Below, in pieces: positions 1-8,149 of a stretch of DNA of 55,595 nucleotides. Both the position numbers and the translations under genes were made by a program. Origin of the DNA: Ophiosphaerella korrae (taxonomy: Eukaryota; Ascomycota; Dothideomycetes; Pleosporales; Phaeosphaeriaceae). Under the pieces are notes generated by a model. It had not been told where the DNA came from. It ran no database searches and saw nothing but the letters and a program-made list of their open reading frames with translations. The stretch lies in assembly GCA_028456385.1 (NCBI GenBank), contig JALNQF010000275.1, positions 1 to 55,595 of the forward strand. The letters run 5' to 3'. Position 1 is the first letter of the stretch. Each line of letters begins with the position of its first letter.

Positions 1-2160
1 TTAGTAGTATAGTATAGTACTCTTTGTTAAAATAAGCTTTAACTTTAGTAGGTAGGATAACGTATTAGTATAGGGCGTATATAACAATTTAGTAAACTTA
101 GTTAATATATATATATTTTAGTATATTACTAGTGTAGTCTACTATTTTAGAATATACTCTTAGAAAGGAAAGATATATTTTAACCCCCTACTATAGCTAC
201 ATTCCTATAGGCTAGTATATACACGTACTCCTAGGTAAATATTATTACGCTCTATAACAAATTATAGATTACGTATTCCTAGCTAATACTAGTTACAAGA
301 TACACTAAAAATATATTATAGCTTTATTAGTATTATCTATTATAGCTAAATCTATTCTAGATATATATATTAAGTAAGCCTTATTCTATAAAGTTACTTA
401 TATTACTACTAATAGACCTATTTACGCTAAACTACTAAGTAAAACTAAACTAACTTAAGTATTTATTACTTTAACACTAGTTATAGCCTTATATTAGATA
501 AGTTATTTAACTCTAAAAAATAAGCTATTATAGTATATTAAGCGTATATATTTAATATATTGTTTAGAAGTTCCTAATTCTAAAGAGGATATTAGAGATA
601 ATAATATATAAGAAAGAAACTACTTAGATAATAATATAGAAGAGTAATAGAATAGTAGCTATAATAGAACTAATACGTATTTAAAATAGAGACGTATAAA
701 GAAAGAGAGTTTAATAAAATAATTTAATAAAAGAGTAAAAAACTACTTAGAAGTAAGATTTATATAAATAGTTATAAATAATAAAGATTTAGCTTAAGTA
801 GAAATAAACAAAATAACTATTAATAGTAATAGGTAAAAGTACTAGAGCTTTACTATATAGAAGAAACGTAGTATAAAGCTTAAAGTAGTTAGAATAATAA
901 TTATAAAAGCTATAGTAATTAGTTTATCTAACTACTTATAAGAGTAGTAATTAATATTATAGTTGTAGAGAGCTTAGTATTAGGAGGGAAAACAAATTAC
1001 TATAGATAGATTCTAGAAGTTAAGAGCTTTTACTAATAAATTAGATCTAGAGTTAATCTTTACTACTCTAATACCTAAGCTAGATACGTAGTTAGTCTTA
1101 ACTTAGTTAATAGTAAGGAGTAAATTAGCTATAGCCTTAATAGCTTATAAAACAAATAGCTTTTATAAATTATTTATAGTAGTACAATAAAGTTAAGTAG
1201 TAAGAAGCTTAGAAGATATAAGGTATAGGTAGATTATAGCTATACTCTTAGTAGAATATAATTTACTTAAAATATTAACCTAGAAGCGTACTATTTACTC
1301 TAGTAGTCGTAGTTGTAGCTTTACTATAGTAGTAAAAGAGAACTTATTCTAGGTTGTCTATAGCTAGGATATAACCCTCTAAGATAATTAGAAAGATTTA
1401 CCTAATTAGAAATAGTTTAGCTAGTACTTAGAATATGTAAAGCGATAGCGTATATTAAAGGATAAATTTAGTATAGGTATATTTATATTATTACTAAAGG
1501 GAATAGTTTTAAATACTTAGATTAAGAGGTTTCTACTAATAGGGCGATTTTCTAAGTAGATTAATATAGTTATATTATATTACTTAGGAATCTAGGACTT
1601 AGTTAACGTTATTAAACCTACCTATATCGCCTACATAAAAGAAAAAGCCCTACTACTACTACTTTTACTAGAAGATCTACAAGAGGAAGAGTTAGATAGC
1701 TTTAATATTAAGACTATATTATTAATACGAGATCTAGTATAGTAACCTATATAGGAACTAGATAGTGTAGATATTAGTATAAGTGCTTAATTATAGTTTA
1801 ATTTAATATTAAAACCTCTCTATACCTTTATATATACAATACTTAGAGTTAGAGGTAGTTATTTAAGAGTACGTAGAAGGTAGGATTTTAGCACTTTTTT
1901 AAAAATATACTAATCTCCTATCCTCTTTAGGTATATATAGTTATCTTTATTATAAACTATATTTCTTTATATGTTTTATTCTTTCTTATGTTACTATTAC
2001 TTAATGTTAGGTATTTTACCTTATCTTTGTTCGTATTATACTAAAAGCGAGTAGAATAAAGATATACAAAGCTTAATAGAGTATAGTAATATCTTTAAGT
2101 TTATAGTATTATTAAATTTATTTTGTCTATATTAGAGGTTAGAAATCGTTCTATATATAG
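1..2160. other. AT-rich RIP-degraded repeat DNA, unclassified
   Basis: No gene can be supported. The sequence is dominated by TA, nearly lacks CA and TG, and has TAG/TAA stops at high density in every frame, as in the retrotransposons further right. A stretch around 1,420-1,740 can be read on the plus strand as a broken frame, so it may be a decayed transposase, possibly hAT-like, but I cannot confirm the family. No LTR seen elsewhere in the window is present here. Confidence 0.6.
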
Positions 2161-2162
2161 TT

Positions 2163-2246
2163 GTCCTTATACCTAGTAATATTAAAGAATAGTATTAAGG
2201 TACAGTCCTTATACCTAGCAATATTAAAGGACAATATTAAGGTGTA
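2163..2246. repeat. 42-bp tandem duplication (two copies)
   Basis: A unit starting gtccttatacctagyaat occurs at 2163-2204 and again at 2205-2246. The copies differ mainly by C/T and A/G changes. It sits at the edge between the decayed DNA and the less mutated stretch from about 2,250. Confidence 0.8.
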
Positions 2247-2552
2247 GTACTACTATTGCTATCGAACTTCACAACGCTGTATCGCGACAACAAGAAGAGA
2301 TATTAGAAATTGAATTGAAGATTTAGAATCGCATTGTCTTACTGCACGAGATAGGGTATTAGTATTATTTTATTAAGGCTTGTACAAGTAAGACAATATC
2401 GAAGGACAATATCGAAGGACATCACGGACCATCTTGGCGGCAATACGCCAGGCATATTGTTAAATCCAATACATATATACTTTATATAATACTATCTCTT
2501 TAACTTTTTTCTTTTAAACTACTTTATCTACTTTAATTATATAGTATAATAT
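2247..2552. other. Gene-free junction: lightly mutated segment, then AT-rich spacer
   Basis: Positions 2,250-2,460 keep normal CA and CG dinucleotides and seem largely spared by RIP. They include a 13-bp tandem duplicate, gacaatatcgaag, at 2392-2404 and 2405-2417. From about 2,461 to 2,552 the DNA is again almost pure AT, and it abuts the truncated dehydrogenase directly. No gene was recognised. Confidence 0.6.
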
Positions 2553-3417
2553 ATTTGCCGCCTCCCATAAATCCAGGGCGCAGCATATTTAAGCCAACCT
2601 GTAACAAACTGCCGACCCCGGGAACGCCGACCTGCACAAACTTGCCCTGCGGCACGACAAACTTGGACGACGCCTTGTACAGGTTCGCGGAGGTGCCGAT
2701 GTTGTCGACGGCGAGCTTGAACACGGGGCCGAGCACAGCCAACGAGGACACAACGTCCGTCGTCTTGTAGTCGATGACCTCGTCGGCGCCCAGCGATTTG
2801 CAGAAGTCGACGTTGGGCGTCGAACACGTCGTCGTCACGTGGCAGCCCAGCGCCTTTGCGATCTGGATGCCGTACACGCCCGTTCCGCCAGAGCCGCCGT
2901 TGATAAAGACCTTGTCGCCGGGCTGCACGTTGGGCTGGATGCTCTGGATCTCGGTGAGGCCGACGACGCCTATGGTCGCGGCTTCCTCTATAGTCACATT
3001 TACCGGGAGGGGCGTGGCCTGCGTGGGTTTTATGACGGTGAATTGGGCCAAGGCGCCTTTTGCTAATTCACCAACTTTGGCGCCGAAGACTTTCTAGCCG
3101 ACTGTGAAGTCGGTGACGTTTTTGCCGAGTTGGGCGACGGTGCCGCTGAAATCGGCACCGGGGATGAAACTTGTGCCTCGGAGGCGGAGGGGCGCAGAGC
3201 TTTCGGTGATTTTGTAGTCAACGGGGTTGATGGCCATGGCGTGGATTTGGATGAGGACTTCGTTGTCGCCAGGCACGGGTTTGGGCGTGGCTTCATTGAT
3301 GTGCATGTTCTTTTCGATTCCTCCGGTGACGGCCGTGTAATGCCATGCTAAGACGCTGTGTTAGATTCCAAATCTGCCAGCGACTTCAATGCACATACCT
3401 TTCATTGTTCCCGCCAT
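2533..3417 (-). pseudogene. Broken, 3'-truncated MDR dehydrogenase (quinone oxidoreductase-like)
   Basis: This is a relic of a medium-chain dehydrogenase/reductase, the NAD(P)H-dependent quinone-oxidoreductase or zinc-type alcohol-dehydrogenase-like group. Exon 1 (3417-3399) encodes MAGTMK plus one base. A 51-nt intron (3398-3348) starts GTATGT, has a CTAAC branch-like motif and ends TTAG. Exon 2 resumes with AWHYTAVTGGIEKNMHINE, which restores the family's usual N-terminus. The GroES-like part includes HAMAINPVDYK. The Rossmann glycine motif NGGSGGTGVYGIQIAKALG and the following GADEVIDYK are clear. Two defects are visible. An in-frame TAG at 3096-3094 interrupts VGxKVFG; a CAG-to-TAG change of RIP type would explain it. 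At about 2,553 the frame runs from FMGGGK straight into AT-rich DNA, and about 60 C-terminal residues expected for the family are missing. The apparent start of the downstream open piece at 3051 is TTG, not a genuine methionine start. The substrate cannot be inferred. Confidence 0.88.
3348..3398 (-). other. Spliceosomal intron of the MDR relic
   Basis: 51 nt, GTATGT donor, TCTAAC branch-like site about 15 nt before the TTAG acceptor. Removing it joins MAGTMK to AWHYTAV in frame and bypasses the TAA at the exon boundary. This is a typical short ascomycete intron. Confidence 0.82.
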
Positions 3418-4854
3418 CTTTCAATGGTGTGGGTGTTGTGCTTTAGAGAAACTACGGTGATGATGTGTTCCGGCAGCTCGTGCGATATAGTCTACCTGCG
3501 CCCTGGATTTGTTTCGATGATCGGAAAATCAGCTACTCAAATTTGAGATTTCAACTTGCCAGATACGGCCGTCTTATATCTCCAGAAATCTCACCTGCTT
3601 GCGTGCTGTCGCAATGCATTTAGTGGCCTGATTAGCTAGCCGACATTGACAGGGGGCAAGAACTAGTCCGCCGCGCACCCAAATGTCCACGTTTGGTATT
3701 CACGATCCTTACACTGTCCGATGGTTATCTAGAACGCCATCGAATGTCCATCCGTCCAAGCTGACCTAAGGCTGTTGGATGCGATTACTAATTAGTTGGC
3801 TATGGTAGTCAGATATAAAATCCCTCCGCGTTCTGCTGCACGACCTCGAATCTAACCAGAGCTAGTTCCGTTCCGCTCCAGCTAACGATACGGACGACGA
3901 CGGACGACGGACTAAACTTCACTCTGCTGTGGCGAGGATAATTTTACCTTCATATACAGCCTACCCGGGCGAGATTTCCATTTGCATCATCGAGGGGCCG
4001 TTACAGAAATTGCAGCCCTTTTAGCTGTCTGGAAAACAAAGGAAAATTACCATCACAATATTAAATAGTTGTTTACAGGATACTCTAGTTCCTCAGAAAC
4101 TACTAAAGATTTTTACAAGAAGTCACTCGCTAGCGGCAGCGAAGCTGTTCGAGTTGCTTATGCAAATTATCGCCGGACACCGTGCTCAACATCCACGACT
4201 GGCTGTAATTCAAACGATATCTTTAGAACTGCCGTACACTAGCCTCTCGTACACTGCTTCTTCTGGCCCTTCTATCGTTCCCAACCTCGCGTACTCGCGT
4301 ACTCGCCTTCAAGGCACGAATCCCCAGCTTTATCGCCAGATTTTGCCTCACAAAACATTCGTAACCCACTACATAGAGATACTAGGTCAGAATTTATAAT
4401 GCTTACAGATACTTTGCCGACACAGACATCGAAGCCGCTAGTATAGAGACTATAGAATAGAATCACTTGTTTTCCGACGTCATGTCAACCTCTCTACTCT
4501 GACAAGGTAGCCACAGCGTCATGAACTTTTTTTCTTCGTATATGACCAGGCAAATATTTTGCTCAAAGGGGAATAACATGAAATTGCTATTGAGTCGAAA
4601 CTACTGCTAATTTGCCAAACTTGAGATGCGAACTCTTATTATTTAGAAGAAAGTAGCTTCATAGACCGACATCAACAAACTGAATCTCTGCAAGAAATTA
4701 GACCATATATTTCATGTCCTAGAAGCTACTTCCATGATACGATGAGGCAGTGCTTAATTAGCCGGTCTACTTTACACAAGACTACAAGTTTAGGATTAAG
4801 AAGATCTCATGCATCTCCAAGGAACAGCGGTGATCCAAATAACTGCTTCCCTGT
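3418..4854. other. Intergenic segment, normal composition, no gene recognised
   Basis: It lies between the start of the minus-strand MDR relic and the end of the minus-strand reductase gene, so it should hold the promoter of the first and the 3' region of the second. Composition is ordinary and RIP is not obvious. A 10-bp tandem, cggacgacga/cggacgacgg, lies at 3891-3910. A short frame at 4154-4399 (plus, 81 codons) resembles nothing I know and is not called. No tRNA-like cloverleaf or internal promoter box was noticed. Confidence 0.6.
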
Positions 4855-5898
4855 TCATAGTTTCTTCCTCTCCTCGCTTGTTCTCACTCTTAGTTTCTCC
4901 TCTACTTTAGTTACTAACTCCTTCAGCGCTAACATCTCCTTTCCTGCCTCTTTGCCCTCCTCTACCAAACCTATCATGTACTCCAGGTCCTGCTGTACTA
5001 CCTTACCTCCGTGATGAAAAGATTGAAACTCATGCATCGGTATAGGCGCCATCGGATCCGCCAAAGGCTGAAAAAGGTACTTCGCAGTGACCCATGACCC
5101 AAGTAACCACGACACCACCCACCCGAGCCAGCCAAATTTAGGCAAGTGTAAGACGTCGCTTGTAGCACGCACCATAAGCTCCCAAACCATTGTGTTCGTA
5201 CGAAATTGGTCAAGTGGTTGGAAGCCATCCACGTACCACGCAGCAAGCTGTACTATGAATAAGTCCACGTATACTTCGAGGAATCCAGGTACAATCACTA
5301 CTTTGAGCTTGTCAACGTGAGAATAAACCTCGGATAGTCTTTTGGCGAGGTGCGCGTTTGACTTGAACACTATGAGCCCGGCGCCTCCGGCATGAGGTCT
5401 ATATAGCATGTCCGCCTGGGTGATTACGCCCTTCTCCGCACGTTCAGAGAAGGAAATCTTGGATGTTGACTGGTGAGCGAGCATACTGAGGACGACAAGG
5501 TGTCTATCCTTTGGAATTCCCATTGTGTCTGCGTAATGGTCTAGCATCCCGGGACCAGCAACATTATGGACAACAAACGATGATGTTTCACGGATCATGT
5601 CGCCAACAGACCGCAGCGTAGCAGCACCACTTTCGGAGCGTGCAATGTGTGCATCAAGTGTGTTGAAGACAAGGACGAACTCTGTGTCTTGTACTTCGGT
5701 TGTCGACTCGATGACTCGGTAGTCAGAGAAGGTATGCAGCGCGTCTTCCTCGTAGTTATAGAGCTTCTTTGGTGGCAAGAAGGCAGGCTTCCGACCAGGC
5801 CGAACGAGGAAAGTCACCTCATTTCCAGCAGAAAAATGGTAGCCATGGGAAAGGCCGGTCGCGCCACAACCGATAACTAGGACTTTTGGTTTGGCCAT
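4855..5898 (-). CDS. Ketopantoate reductase-like (ApbA/PanE N-terminal) protein, intact
   Basis: An uninterrupted 347-codon frame in one exon. Residues 5-20 form an N-terminal Rossmann nucleotide-binding fold (KVLVIGCGATGLSHGYHF, a GxGxxG variant), followed by VTFLVRPGRKPAF, as in the ApbA/PanE ketopantoate-reductase N-terminal domain, which binds NADP(H). The middle and C-terminal parts match a fungus-specific version of this family: FVVHNVAG, VVLSMLAHQ, and near the end KFGWLGWVVSWLLGSWVTAK and HEFQSFHHGGKVVQQD. WLGWVVSWLLGSWV is hydrophobic but probably a buried helix rather than a proven membrane anchor. The last 40 residues are charged and helix-prone. Length fits the family and the ATG lies directly before the Rossmann motif. 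The true substrate is unknown; a role in pantothenate synthesis should not be assumed for these divergent fungal relatives. There is no sign of RIP in the frame, although both flanks are repeat-rich. Confidence 0.85.
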   Translation of the reverse strand: MAKPKVLVIGCGATGLSHGYHFSAGNEVTFLVRPGRKPAFLPPKKLYNYEEDALHTFSDYRVIESTTEVQDTEFVLVFNTLDAHIARSESGAATLRSVGDMIRETSSFVVHNVAGPGMLDHYADTMGIPKDRHLVVLSMLAHQSTSKISFSERAEKGVITQADMLYRPHAGGAGLIVFKSNAHLAKRLSEVYSHVDKLKVVIVPGFLEVYVDLFIVQLAAWYVDGFQPLDQFRTNTMVWELMVRATSDVLHLPKFGWLGWVVSWLLGSWVTAKYLFQPLADPMAPIPMHEFQSFHHGGKVVQQDLEYMIGLVEEGKEAGKEMLALKELVTKVEEKLRVRTSEERKKL

Positions 5899-5993
5899 CC
5901 TGCGTGAGAGGAGCAGAAGCTTGAATCCAACAGAAGAGTAGTGACAATAGAATTTAACATATGGTGAGGTCTACCTTCAACATCAACATTTCT

Positions 5994-6004
5994 CCTTATA
6001 AAGG
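5994..6004 (-). promoter_or_regulatory. TATA-like box upstream of the reductase gene
   Basis: CCTTTATAAGG, read on the minus strand, lies about 100 nt upstream of the ATG at 5898, a plausible core promoter position. The assignment rests on sequence and distance only. Confidence 0.4.
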
Positions 6005-6012
6005 CTTGATAT

Positions 6013-6068
6013 GTCCAATAAAATTCGTCCGATAACATTTGTCCGATAATATTTGTCCGAGATACGAT
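6013..6068. repeat. Four 14-bp tandem repeats upstream of the reductase promoter
   Basis: Units begin gtcc at 6013, 6027, 6041 and 6055. The central two are gtccgataacattt and gtccgataatattt, and the outer two are degenerate. They lie just beyond the TATA-like box, about 115-170 nt from the reductase ATG, so they could be clustered protein-binding sites or a small minisatellite. Confidence 0.75.
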
Positions 6069-6107
6069 CTGTTCGACTTCCCGTAGCATAGTTTGAGCAC
6101 GGGTTGA

Positions 6108-6222
6108 GGGCCTGTTCGGTGCGGCGCGCTGGGTAGTTGGCCCGAGTAAGTGGCCGAGGGCGCAGCGGCGGCGCGCGCCAGCGTTACTGAATTTGGATGA
6201 CGTAAACTAGGTGTGTTCGGTG
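6108..6222 (+). repeat. Terminal-repeat-like motif, two direct copies
   Basis: gggcctgttcggtgc at 6108-6122 recurs as aggtgtgttcggtgc at 6208-6222. Between them is very GC-rich sequence (gcggcgcgct ... gcgcgcgcca). GGGCCTGTTyGG-type ends are typical of some PIF/Harbinger-type DNA transposons, which often carry Myb/SANT proteins like the one just downstream. No inverted partner was found in the window, so the element would be incomplete. Confidence 0.4.
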
Positions 6223-6270
6223 CAAACTTTTGTCCTCATCTCTTCAGCGCGTTAGTCTCTCGCGACTAAA

Positions 6271-6659
6271 TCAACCTCGTCGCTCTCGAGCGCGTAGCCC
6301 AGCTCGCCTTATCGCGACGCTCACCATCTTGGCCACTCTCAGAGTCGCCAGCGCCGTCACAATCGCCAGTGCCGTCACAATCGCTAGTGCCGTCGCGAGA
6401 GCTATCGCAGTCGCCATCATTCCTCGTGTCGTCGCAATCGCAGTCAAATACACCATAGAGATGGACAACTACAATGGAGCTCGCTCTCATCAACTCGTTG
6501 GTAGAGTCAATAGATTGTGGCCTACGCGTAGACTCAGGGTACAAGGCAGAAGCGTGGATTACCACGGCCGCCGAGGTCTCTCGTGTCTCTACCGTCGTCG
6601 TAGATAAGGCCAGATATAAAGTTAAGCACGCCTCTCTTAAGAGAGACTACATAGCGTAA
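6271..6659 (+). pseudogene. Myb/SANT-like domain protein fragment with Ser/Pro-rich linker
   Basis: The frame containing the ATG at 6474 can be followed leftwards to a TAA near 6268, interrupted only by a TAG at 6456-6458. Before that stop it reads as a Ser/Pro/Gln-rich linker (SPSWPLSESPAPSQSPVPSQ and similar). After it comes a domain with RWTTTMELALINSLVES, LRVDSGYKAEAW and YKVKHASLKRD, the Trp/Leu/Lys pattern of Myb/SANT-like DNA-binding domains common in fungal DNA transposons. The frame ends at a TAA that overlaps GTAAGT (6656-6661), a possible splice donor, but I found no convincing downstream exon. A CAG-to-TAG change would explain the internal stop. Domain identity is from pattern only. 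It is probably a transposon-borne gene, not a host regulator. Confidence 0.5.
6347..6418 (+). repeat. 18-bp minisatellite, four units
   Basis: Units at 6347, 6365, 6383 and 6401. The first two are gccagcgccgtcacaatc and gccagtgccgtcacaatc, and the last two are diverged. In the frame of the Myb/SANT fragment each unit encodes a six-residue SPVPSQ-like repeat, so this is a coding repeat of the linker. It also makes misleading open frames on both strands. Confidence 0.8.
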
Positions 6660-7106
6660 GTAGACCTGTCAGATAAGTTGCACGATCAGATGTGCGATGC
6701 GCGATCACATGCGCGATCAGATGCTCGATAGCATGTGCACAGAGAGGCGCGACAGATTCCGGGTGTACCTGGAATCTGTTGATTGGCTCGCTTAAGCCAG
6801 TGCGGCGATCTGATTGGCTCGGCGCACGAGCGTGACGATCGCCAAGCTACTACCCCCGCCGCAGCTGAACAGACCGCAGCCTCGACCTTCACGACCAAAG
6901 GAATCAAACAAAGGATCTCACATGCAAGGAGAGAGACTACGTCAGCACGACTAATACAACAAAGAAACCAGCACCTCAACAGAAGGGGTGTTAAGGATCC
7001 GGCTCGCCGCCGTCTCGAGAGACCCAGCCGAGACCGCCGCATCGCAGATACATAGATAGAGCGCAGGGCCAGAGATAGAAGAGGGAAAAAAAAAAAAAAA
7101 AAAAAA
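6660..7106. other. Gene-free end of the normal-composition island
   Basis: Normal base composition. Positions 6,678-6,740 hold imperfect repeats of a gcgcgatcacatg-like unit, and gattggctcg occurs twice (about 6780 and 6813). The segment ends in an uninterrupted run of 21 A (7086-7106). Beyond it the sequence gradually becomes RIP-type. No coding sequence was recognised. Confidence 0.55.
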
Positions 7107-7685
7107 CCACTTAGTTCATACCTAGTACCATCAAGTCATAGGTAATCAATCTGAAAAAGGGCTTTTCTAAAAGCCTCAGTATCCCTCTCTAATAAGGCCC
7201 TTACATAGCCGTTACAAAAAAGCCTTTTTATTAAACTACTATAACCTCCTTTAAATCTAACAAGACCTAACAAATTAGTCTAGCTTTGAAATTAGCCTAG
7301 ATAAGCTTATTACTAGCAATCTAATTACGTTAAAGACGTACTTTAACACCTATAGAGATACAAGAAAGTTTTATAATACTTCTCTCTAGAATAAAGACTT
7401 AGTATAAGTTTTATTTAATAGTATTCTTATAACAAGTATTAGAGCTATAAGCGTATACAAGTTAATTACTATTAATAGTAGCGTGCTTATAGATTTAATT
7501 AAGAGTAATAGTAACTTTATTAACTTCTATAATAAGACACCTATATAGCGTAAAAGAGTAGTATCTAGGTTTCTTACTAGAAGTTAATAGAGTAAGAAGG
7601 CTACTTTAAATAATTATCTTAACTAGTAGATAGGTAATATTAGTACTAGTATTAGAGAGCTAGTAGCTTTTTTTTACAATAGATA
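7107..7685. other. Decayed host element left of Gypsy-1, unclassified
   Basis: The first ~80 bp still contain CA dinucleotides; from about 7,190 the sequence is RIP-type. The plus strand can be read in one frame with only TAG/TAA stops up to the Gypsy-1 insertion point, and the reading can be continued from 14,715. Gypsy-1 may therefore have split a protein-coding repeat or gene. I do not recognise the product. Confidence 0.45.
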
Positions 7686-8113
7686 TGTTACGGGTGTAAT
7701 AGAAGAAATCGAGATAGAACTAATTAGTCCCGATCTAGGCGCTGACGAAGCATAGGACGAGTAGGGTAACGACCTCGATTAGGAGACTACACATAACTAG
7801 GACACCTAGGCTAATCTATAATCTATAGACTCTTGGCATTAATAGATTATAGATTAAGACAATCTGTAATCTACTAGTCTTAGTAACTATAGATTACAGA
7901 TTACGACGAGTATATAGTTAGTAAGATGCGTATTATTAGGATAGTATTAGTAATTTAATCCTTTAACTATAGAACGCTAATACAAGATAGTTGCGAAACA
8001 TCTTCTATTATTTATAAGTTATTGTAGATTATAACCTAAGCTTTTACTATTAACTCTTAATCTACTAATACTCTTTAGGCACTAGGAAGTTAACCCTAGT
8101 AACACCTATTACA
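7686..8113 (+). repeat. Gypsy-1 5' LTR
   Basis: 428 bp, TG...CA. Two consecutive inverted repeats: aatctataatctat (7813-7826) with atagattatagatt (7842-7855), and aatctgtaatct (7861-7872) with agattacagatt (7891-7902). It is less mutated than its 3' partner in several places, for example ctgacgaagc here against ctaataaagc there. The block after it, ccttaccaatctagttatt, is the expected primer-binding region. Confidence 0.92.
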
Positions 8114-8149
8114 CCTTACCAATCTAGTTATTGCGAGAAGCAAAGCGTA

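Noticed and set aside
1420..1740. hAT transposase remnant
   Set aside because: A few residues resemble a hAT core in one frame, but another frame reads as well. Too weak to call after RIP.
2774..3351. Plus-strand ORFs of 73-107 codons opposite the MDR gene
   Set aside because: Shadows of the minus-strand coding frame, produced by its GC-rich codons.
4154..4399. 81-codon plus-strand ORF in the island
   Set aside because: No recognisable domain, no upstream context, and an overlapping minus-strand ORF of similar size. It looks like chance in normal-composition DNA.
5877..6089. 70-codon minus-strand ORF upstream of the reductase start
   Set aside because: It covers the promoter, the TATA-like box and the 14-bp repeats, is out of frame with the reductase, and has no domain.
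6230..6607. 125-codon plus-strand ORF and a 99-codon minus-strand ORF (6266-6565) over the minisatellite
   Set aside because: Both are alternative frames of the 18-bp repeat. The frame with a Myb/SANT-like domain is a different one.
7086..7106. A21 run as the poly(A) tail of a LINE or retrocopy
   Set aside because: No LINE-type frame or target duplication is seen around it. Kept only as a homopolymer at the compositional boundary.
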